In this document: positions 1 to 4,390 of the stretch, one piece after another
How the letters are laid out: each line of letters starts with the position of its first letter
Position numbering within the stretch: position 1 is the first letter of the stretch
NCBI GenBank assembly: GCA_028288875.1
Contig: JAQGHK010000587.1
Span: forward strand, 1-6,020
Direction: 5' to 3'
Source of the DNA: Phycisphaerales bacterium
GTDB lineage: Bacteria; Planctomycetota; Phycisphaerae; Tepidisphaerales; Tepidisphaeraceae
Length of the DNA stretch: 6,020 nucleotides
Notes under the pieces: model-generated
What the model was told of the DNA's origin: nothing
Database searches by the model: none
The model's input: the letters and a program-made list of their open reading frames with translations, nothing else
Program-made: the position numbers and the translations under genes

Positions 1-672
1 GGTGTAAGACCGCTTCAATCCAACCGGCACGTAGTCGGCGTCATAGACAATTCGCCAGAGCGCCTCCTGAGCAGTGCGCGGCTTGGTCTGAATCGTGAAG
101 TCTGTTTCCTGCGCGGGCTTGCCGGTATTAGGGGCGACGAACAGATCGCCTTCGGCGACGAACAGTCGTTCATTCGGCCGGCCGGTCAGCCGTTTAATGT
201 AGTTGACGGTGTAATCACTCGTCGCGCCGCGTTGCGTGTCGGGTGTCTTAAACACTACTACGTCCCAGCGGCGGGGCGGATGCAGCAGGTACAGGTACTT
301 CATCACTAGAATGCGATCGCCGTAACGCACGGTCGGATTGTCCGCGTCGTTGTCCGTATCGTTGGGCAACGTCTTGGGTAGCCGCATGCCGCAGTTCGGG
401 CAGATCGCGCCATAAATCTTGCCGGTTTCTTCCGGCACGGAAAACGATTCATCCTGATTCGGAAAGCTGGTGGTGAAGTGATCGCCGCAATCCGGGCAGC
501 GGAACTGAAGGTGCGCGCCCATCAGCGTCGGCGCCATGGAGCCCGTCGGGATGACGAACGCTTCAACGATAAAGCAGCGGAAAATAAACGCGAGAATGAA
601 CGCGATCAGGATCGATTCGATCGTTTCTTTGACGTTCGTTTCGCTCTTCGGCGAGGCGGCGGCAGCGGACAT
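1..672 (-). CDS. lepB: Signal peptidase I with zinc-ribbon-like insertion (C-terminal end cut off by the window edge)
   Basis: Membrane-anchored Ser/Lys protease that removes signal peptides from exported proteins. The 224 visible codons are open from ATG 672 to the window edge, so the C-terminus is missing. A single N-terminal membrane segment covers about residues 18-36. It is followed by box B (IPTGSMAPTL), where Ser45 is the expected nucleophile. Box C-like YGDRILVMKY is at 117-126, box D-like RRWDVVVFK at 134-142, and box E NYIKRLTGRPNE at 157-168, with Lys160 as the expected general base. Between boxes B and C lies an insertion with two CPxCG knuckles (Cys59/62 and Cys91/94), which suggests a zinc ribbon; E. 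coli LepB lacks this. I recall similar insertions in planctomycete signal peptidases. The start has AGGA seven bases upstream; an ATG at 680 is out of frame. It lies 59 bases after upp with no terminator between. The catalytic motifs make the family assignment firm; zinc binding is inferred. Confidence 0.93.
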   Translation of the reverse strand, partial: MSAAAASPKSETNVKETIESILIAFILAFIFRCFIVEAFVIPTGSMAPTLMGAHLQFRCPDCGDHFTTSFPNQDESFSVPEETGKIYGAICPNCGMRLPKTLPNDTDNDADNPTVRYGDRILVMKYLYLLHPPRRWDVVVFKTPDTQRGATSDYTVNYIKRLTGRPNERLFVAEGDLFVAPNTGKPAQETDFTIQTKPRTAQEALWRIVYDADYVPVGLKRSYT

Positions 673-679
673 ACGGGCA

Positions 680-683
680 TCCT
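680..683 (-). promoter_or_regulatory. Ribosome binding site of the signal peptidase gene
   Basis: On the minus strand AGGA lies seven bases before the ATG at 672, and this decides the start. The nearby ATG at 680 overlaps this site and is out of frame with the conserved protein. Confidence 0.6.
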
Positions 684-731
684 AACGGCTGGCCGGGCGG
701 TTCGACAGCAAGGCCAGCGAGGAGAATCGCT

Positions 732-1364
732 TCAGGTGCCAAAGATGCGATCGCCGGCATCGCCAAGGCCGGGCAGGATGTAACCTTTTTCGTTCAGTTG
801 GCGGTCGATCGCGGCGCAATATATCGGCACATCCGGGTGGGCGTCGGTCAATGCGTCGACGCCTTCCGGCGCGGCAACCAGGCACATGAACCGCAAGTTT
901 GTGACGCCGTGATTCTTCAGATAGGTGATGGCTGCGATCGCGCTGCCGCCGGTGGCCAACATTGGGTCGATCACCAGCACTTCGGTTTCAACGATATCCG
1001 GCGGCAATTTTTGGTAATACGGCACCGGCTCCAGCGACTTCTCATCGCGGTAGACGCCGAGATGGCCGACGCGGGCTTCGGGCAAAATCCAGAGCACGCC
1101 GTCCGCCATGCCGAGGCCGGCGCGGAGGACAGGGACCAGCGTCACATTGCGGGCCAACTCATGGCCGGGCATGGGTTCAAGCGGCGTCTGTACGACATGT
1201 TCGCGCGTTGGGAAATCGCGCGTGACCTCGTAGGTCATCAGCATCGCGATTTCATCGAGCAGGTCGCGGAACTGGCGATGGCTCGTGGTCGCGTCACGAA
1301 GGACGGACAACTTCGTGCGAATGATCGGGTGGTCGACGACGGTGACGTTGCGGCGATCGGCCAT
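732..1364 (-). CDS. upp: Uracil phosphoribosyltransferase
   Basis: Cytoplasmic pyrimidine salvage enzyme that joins uracil to PRPP to give UMP and pyrophosphate. The protein is 210 residues, close to the 208 of E. coli Upp, and appears complete. Family hallmarks are visible in order: PVLRAGLGM at 78-86, YRDE at 105-108, the PRPP-binding loop VLVIDPMLATGGS at 129-141, and the C-terminal uracil-binding region GYILPGLGDAGDRIFGT at 194-210. The ATG at 1364 starts six bases after the ogt stop codon, with no clear Shine-Dalgarno sequence, so translation may depend on coupling to ogt. It is likely part of the leuD-ogt-upp-signal peptidase transcript. A uracil permease, the usual partner of upp, is not adjacent, but an NCS1 nucleobase transporter lies about 3 kb upstream in a separate unit. 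Nothing suggests it is damaged. Confidence 0.98.
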   Translation of the reverse strand: MADRRNVTVVDHPIIRTKLSVLRDATTSHRQFRDLLDEIAMLMTYEVTRDFPTREHVVQTPLEPMPGHELARNVTLVPVLRAGLGMADGVLWILPEARVGHLGVYRDEKSLEPVPYYQKLPPDIVETEVLVIDPMLATGGSAIAAITYLKNHGVTNLRFMCLVAAPEGVDALTDAHPDVPIYCAAIDRQLNEKGYILPGLGDAGDRIFGT

Positions 1365-1370
1365 GATGGC

Positions 1371-1916
1371 TCAGGCTACCCGCGACGCCGAGGCCGACGC
1401 AAGAACCGGCGGAAAGAGATGGCCACTTGCCGCAGCCAGCTCGTGATCAAGCAGCCACTGTTTGCATGGCAAGCCGCCGCCGAAACCGGTGAGCGTGCCG
1501 TTGGCCCCGATAACGCGGTGGCACGGAATAATGATCGCGCGGAAGTTGCTGCCGTTCGCCCGGGCGACGGCACGGACGGCGTTTGCATTCCCCACGGCGA
1601 CAGCCTGCTGCCCGTAGCTGCGGGTCGCGCCGTAAGGAATCTTGATCAACGCTTCCCACGCGGCCTGTTGGAACGGCGTGCCGAGGGCGGGCAGTGGCAC
1701 AGTGAATTCCGTCAGCTCTCCGGCGAAATAGGCAATCAACTCATCGCGCACTCGGTCGAGCATCGCATCATCCGACGGACCGGCCATCAGCTTCTCGACC
1801 TTCTGATCGACCTGCCGGCCCTCGGAGAATTCGCAGAGGCGCACACCCGTCGCATCCGCGGCGATGATGAGATCGCCGACGGGGGTGGCCATGCGTTTAA
1901 TGCGGGGATCGCTCAT
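1371..1916 (-). CDS. ogt: Methylated-DNA--[protein]-cysteine S-methyltransferase (O6-alkylguanine-DNA alkyltransferase)
   Basis: Suicide DNA-repair protein that moves the alkyl group from O6-alkylguanine (and O4-alkylthymine) to its own cysteine. The 181 residues comprise an N-terminal ribonuclease-H-like domain (about 1-75) and the C-terminal alkyltransferase domain (about 80-165). The active-site motif IIPCHRVIG is at 129-137, with Cys132 as acceptor. VARANGSN at 117-124 fits the DNA-binding recognition helix with its Arg finger and Asn hinge; the residue after Asn124 is Phe, where many relatives have Pro or Arg. LTGFGGGLPCKQWLLDHE at 142-159 is the usual C-terminal segment. There is no N-terminal Ada zinc domain or AraC regulator domain, so it is Ogt-like rather than full-length Ada. 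After residue 165 comes a low-complexity Ala/Ser tail. The start ATG overlaps the leuD stop as ATGA, which indicates translational coupling. Met9 is an alternative start but lacks this overlap. Confidence 0.94.
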   Translation of the reverse strand: MSDPRIKRMATPVGDLIIAADATGVRLCEFSEGRQVDQKVEKLMAGPSDDAMLDRVRDELIAYFAGELTEFTVPLPALGTPFQQAAWEALIKIPYGATRSYGQQAVAVGNANAVRAVARANGSNFRAIIIPCHRVIGANGTLTGFGGGLPCKQWLLDHELAAASGHLFPPVLASASASRVA

Positions 1917-2482
1917 TTAGCCATCATTCCGGCCGTCTTGGCGTATTCAAACACGCCGCCGGCTTCGATGATGGGCAGCACGTCGCCGAGCGGCTTGATT
2001 TCGTGGCGGACGCCCTTGGTTTTGTTCAGCACGTAGCCGTCGAGCACATGGACTTCCAACTCATCGCCGGTGTTGGTCTTTTCCACCAGGCGGCTGACGG
2101 ATTCCATCGGTAGCAGATAGCCGCCGTTCACGCTGTTGCGGAAGAAGATGCGGGCATAGAACTCGGCGATCACGCAGGTGATGCCGGCCTCGGCCAAGGC
2201 CAGTGGCGCGTGTTCGCGAGAGCTGCCGCAGCCAAAGTTTTTGCCGCCGAGCACGATCTGGTATTCGCTCTTGAACCGGCCCTCTTCGACGAACTTCACG
2301 TCGCCGTAGGGCAGGCCCTGCTGGCCTTCCGGCACGCCGATGTTCGCGTACATGCCGAAGAATTTGCGCTCTTCGGGGTTGGTCGGGTCGTACTTGAGGA
2401 ACTCGGCCGGGATGATCTGGTCAGTGTCGATGTTGTCGCCGAGGACGTACACGCGGCCGGTGATGACAGTCTGCATCCCCAT
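1913..2482 (-). CDS. leuD: 3-isopropylmalate dehydratase small subunit
   Basis: Small (swivel-domain) subunit of isopropylmalate isomerase, which with the [4Fe-4S] subunit LeuC converts 2-isopropylmalate to 3-isopropylmalate in leucine synthesis. The 189-residue protein carries GDNIDTDQIIPAEFL at 15-29, the substrate loop GGKNFGCGSSREHAPL at 79-94, YARIFFRNSVNGG at 109-121 and a C-terminal GGVFEYAKTAGM at 175-186. Its N-terminal stretch, the insert around 31-70 and the C-terminal end resemble the plant chloroplast small subunit more than the shorter archaeal-type LeuD; this comparison is from memory. LeuC is not in the window, so the partner must be encoded elsewhere. Two starts are possible, at 2482 and two codons later; the first is preferred because the second would have no room for a ribosome binding site. 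It lies 31 bases after the secreted-protein gene, and its stop overlaps the ogt start. A homoaconitase-type role cannot be fully excluded. Confidence 0.94.
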   Translation of the reverse strand: MGMQTVITGRVYVLGDNIDTDQIIPAEFLKYDPTNPEERKFFGMYANIGVPEGQQGLPYGDVKFVEEGRFKSEYQIVLGGKNFGCGSSREHAPLALAEAGITCVIAEFYARIFFRNSVNGGYLLPMESVSRLVEKTNTGDELEVHVLDGYVLNKTKGVRHEIKPLGDVLPIIEAGGVFEYAKTAGMMAK

Positions 2483-2513
2483 AGTTTACTCGCCCGGCCG
2501 GCGAACGAAAGCC

Positions 2514-3119
2514 TTACGGCGCGGTCGTCGGGGCGGCGGGCTCGATCGACCCAATCGCCCCGTTTTGTGACAGATCTTTGTCGAAATGCAGCTCGATGTC
2601 AGCCGCACCGACAGGCACGCCGGCGACCGACAGTTTCGGCGGCGACGAATAGCCCGCGCCACCGTCGGCCACGCGAAAGCTGACGGCTACCCCGTTTTTC
2701 ACCACCGCGAAGACCGCCGCGTCGCGATGTTTCCACATTTCGCCGTTCTGCCGGCGGTAGCGGTAGTAATTCGAAACCTCATCCAGCCGTTCGTTGGTTA
2801 CACCGTACTTTTCCAACCGGCTGAGCAGTTCATGCTTGTTCTGGCGGGCTTCATCGGCCGTGGGGCCACCGCCACCCTGGGCTGGGTGAACATGGCTGAA
2901 CGCGTCGCGGAACACTTCGTCGGGTACCCCCAGGCCGGCGGCGACCAGGACGACGGGCCGACCGCGGTCGACTGGATTCGTGTCATGCCCGCCCGCCAGC
3001 GTGACCGCGACCTCATCTTCACGCGGTTGCGGCAGGCCCGCCCGGGCATTGACGGCCGTCGCGACGGCGATCGTCAACGCGGACATTCCAAGACAAACAG
3101 CGAGCCAGGTTCGTGCCAT
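2514..3119 (-). CDS. Secreted protein of unknown function with signal peptide
   Basis: I do not recognise a function. The 201-residue product begins with Arg3, a hydrophobic stretch at about 5-23 and an AxA-type cleavage site (NARA, cut after Ala27), so export is likely. The mature part has three regions. The first, at about 33-75, contains GGHDTNP followed by a hydrophobic strand and GVPDEVFRDAFSHV. The second is a charged, helix-rich stretch at 86-131 with RLEKYGVTNERLDEVSNYYR at 101-120, then an aromatic/basic RYRRQNGEMWKHR. The third is a C-terminal beta-like region at 134-193 with DGGAGYSSPPKLSVAG, which resembles GxGYxxPP beta motifs found in secreted proteins. The tail is Pro/Ala/Thr-rich. 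There is no lipobox, membrane anchor or CxxCH motif. GGAG five bases before the ATG supports the start. It is the first gene after the upstream terminator and sits 31 bases before leuD, so it probably leads that transcript. I recall similar proteins in planctomycetes, but only loosely. Confidence 0.85.
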   Translation of the reverse strand: MARTWLAVCLGMSALTIAVATAVNARAGLPQPREDEVAVTLAGGHDTNPVDRGRPVVLVAAGLGVPDEVFRDAFSHVHPAQGGGGPTADEARQNKHELLSRLEKYGVTNERLDEVSNYYRYRRQNGEMWKHRDAAVFAVVKNGVAVSFRVADGGAGYSSPPKLSVAGVPVGAADIELHFDKDLSQNGAIGSIEPAAPTTAP

Positions 3120-3124
3120 GATTT

Positions 3125-3128
3125 CTCC
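3125..3128 (-). promoter_or_regulatory. Ribosome binding site of the secreted-protein gene
   Basis: On the minus strand GGAG is followed by five bases and then the ATG at 3119. It is one of the two clear Shine-Dalgarno matches in the window (the other precedes the signal peptidase gene) and fixes the start that gives an intact signal peptide. Confidence 0.7.
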
Positions 3129-3172
3129 GCGTGGTTGGTGCGGGACGGTCCAATGCCGGTTTCAGAAATCTC

Positions 3173-3205
3173 AAAAATAATCGGCGGCGCTGCCGCGCCG
3201 CCGAT
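3173..3205 (-). terminator. Rho-independent terminator after preA
   Basis: Read on the minus strand, an 11-bp perfect stem (3195-3205 pairing with 3180-3190; ATCGGCGGCGC with its complement) encloses a 4-base loop at 3191-3194 and is followed at once by TATTTTTG. The stem begins 44 bases after the preA stop. There is no T-run on the plus-strand side, so the terminator acts only for the permease-preA unit. It separates that unit from the secreted-protein/leuD unit that starts at 3119. Confidence 0.83.
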
Positions 3206-3249
3206 GGGATAAACAAATTACTGCGATGAAGCCGCGATGGAAGGGTTGA

Positions 3250-4380
3250 TTACCCGCGCGCCAAGGCGTCAGACTGTTGGACGAACTCGTCGCCTTTCCA
3301 TTCGCCATCTTTGACGACGCCCTTGGCTTTGGCGGCCTTTGCCTCCGCAGCTTTGGCCTTCGCTTCGGCTTGGCGTTTTACCAAGTCGGCGTGGGTGGTG
3401 AAATACTGCAGGCTGTGGCCTTTGAAATCGGCGATCGTCTCAAAGTTCTTGCTGGCCATGAAGCTCAGCAACTCGTCCTTCATGCCTTTGACCATGTCAT
3501 AGCCAAATTTCATGACGCCGGTGCAGACCTGGACGGTATCGCCGCCGAGCAGGATGAACTGGGCGGCGTCCTTACCCGTCTCGATGCCGCCGATGGCGCT
3601 GAGGCTGCGGCCGGGATACTTGTCGCGGATCGTCTCGGCGATTTCTTTCACCATGCGCAGAGCGATCGGCTTCACCGCCATGCACGAATAACCGCCGGGG
3701 ACGGTATATCCTTCGACGGTCGGCTCGGGGCGAAGCGTTTCCAGATCCACGCCCATGACGCTGAGGATGGTGTTGATCGCGGCCACACCTTGGCAACCGG
3801 CGGACAGTGCGGAGGCCGCGCCATGGGCGACGCTGGTTACGTTCGGCGTGAGCTTCGCCCAGACCGGAATCTTTGCCGCGCCCATCACCCATTTGCACAC
3901 TTCGTGCATAATGGCGTTGTCCTGCCCCATGGCCGCACCCATCTTGCGCTCGGGCAGGCCGTGCGGACAGCTGAAGTTGAGTTCGAACCCGGCCACGCCG
4001 GTTTCCTGAACGCGCTCGACGATTTCGATCCAGGCGTCCTTGCTGTACTCCTCCATGATCGACGCGATGACCACGCCGTCCGGGTACTTGTCCTTCAACA
4101 TCTTCAGTTCATCCAGCCACGTCTGGAACGGGCGGTCGCTGATAAGCTCAATGTTCTGCCAGCCGATGATTTCCTTGCTCGCCGTGCGAAGGCGAGCGTA
4201 TCGCGGGGCGACGTTGGTGACCTTCGACGAATCCAAGCTGATCGTCTTGATGATGACCGCGCCCCACCCTTCATCGAGCGCCTTGCCAATGACATTGCCG
4301 TTCGTGCCGGGCGGGCCGGAGCCGATGATGAACGGGTTCGGAAGCTTGATACCGTCGACGACTGTTTCGAGTGTGGGCAT
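3250..4380 (-). CDS. preA: PreA-type dihydropyrimidine dehydrogenase (FMN domain), lacking the usual C-terminal ferredoxin domain
   Basis: FMN-containing TIM-barrel subunit of the kind that reduces uracil or thymine to the 5,6-dihydro base (or works in reverse), normally with the NAD(P)H/FAD subunit PreT. Residues match the pyrimidine/FMN domain of mammalian dihydropyrimidine dehydrogenase well: KTISLD at 45-50, NIELIS at 76-81, ELNFSCPHG at 133-141, WAKLTPNV at 174-181, INT at 202-204 and AIGGIE at 262-267. By alignment from memory, Asn76, Asn135, Asn203 and Thr204 are the substrate contacts and Cys138 the catalytic acid. After about residue 331, where relatives carry two [4Fe-4S] motifs, there is a Lys/Ala/Glu-rich tail (332-354) and a short acidic end; no Cys follows Cys286. 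The chosen ATG gives 376 residues and lies 10 bases after the permease stop. A 35-codon upstream extension is open but would overlap the permease and adds no conserved sequence. No PreT is visible. A related dihydroorotate dehydrogenase-like activity is possible. Confidence 0.87.
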   Translation of the reverse strand: MPTLETVVDGIKLPNPFIIGSGPPGTNGNVIGKALDEGWGAVIIKTISLDSSKVTNVAPRYARLRTASKEIIGWQNIELISDRPFQTWLDELKMLKDKYPDGVVIASIMEEYSKDAWIEIVERVQETGVAGFELNFSCPHGLPERKMGAAMGQDNAIMHEVCKWVMGAAKIPVWAKLTPNVTSVAHGAASALSAGCQGVAAINTILSVMGVDLETLRPEPTVEGYTVPGGYSCMAVKPIALRMVKEIAETIRDKYPGRSLSAIGGIETGKDAAQFILLGGDTVQVCTGVMKFGYDMVKGMKDELLSFMASKNFETIADFKGHSLQYFTTHADLVKRQAEAKAKAAEAKAAKAKGVVKDGEWKGDEFVQQSDALARG

Positions 4381-4390
4381 GATGGATTCT

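Noticed and set aside
673..731. A terminator or regulatory hairpin between upp and the signal peptidase gene
   Set aside because: Short GGCC-type inverted matches exist, but there is no stable stem followed by a T-run, so read-through is the simpler reading.
798..2036. A 412-codon open frame on the plus strand
   Set aside because: It lies antisense across upp, ogt and the end of leuD, all certain genes. Its translation is Arg/His/Asp-rich with no family motif. Long antisense frames are expected opposite GC-rich genes.
3120..3249. A promoter for the secreted-protein/leuD unit
   Set aside because: A promoter is expected between the terminator and 3119, but I find no convincing -35/-10 pair with normal spacing on the minus strand. 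AT-rich patches near 3172-3180 and 3208-3220 are explained by or flank the terminator.
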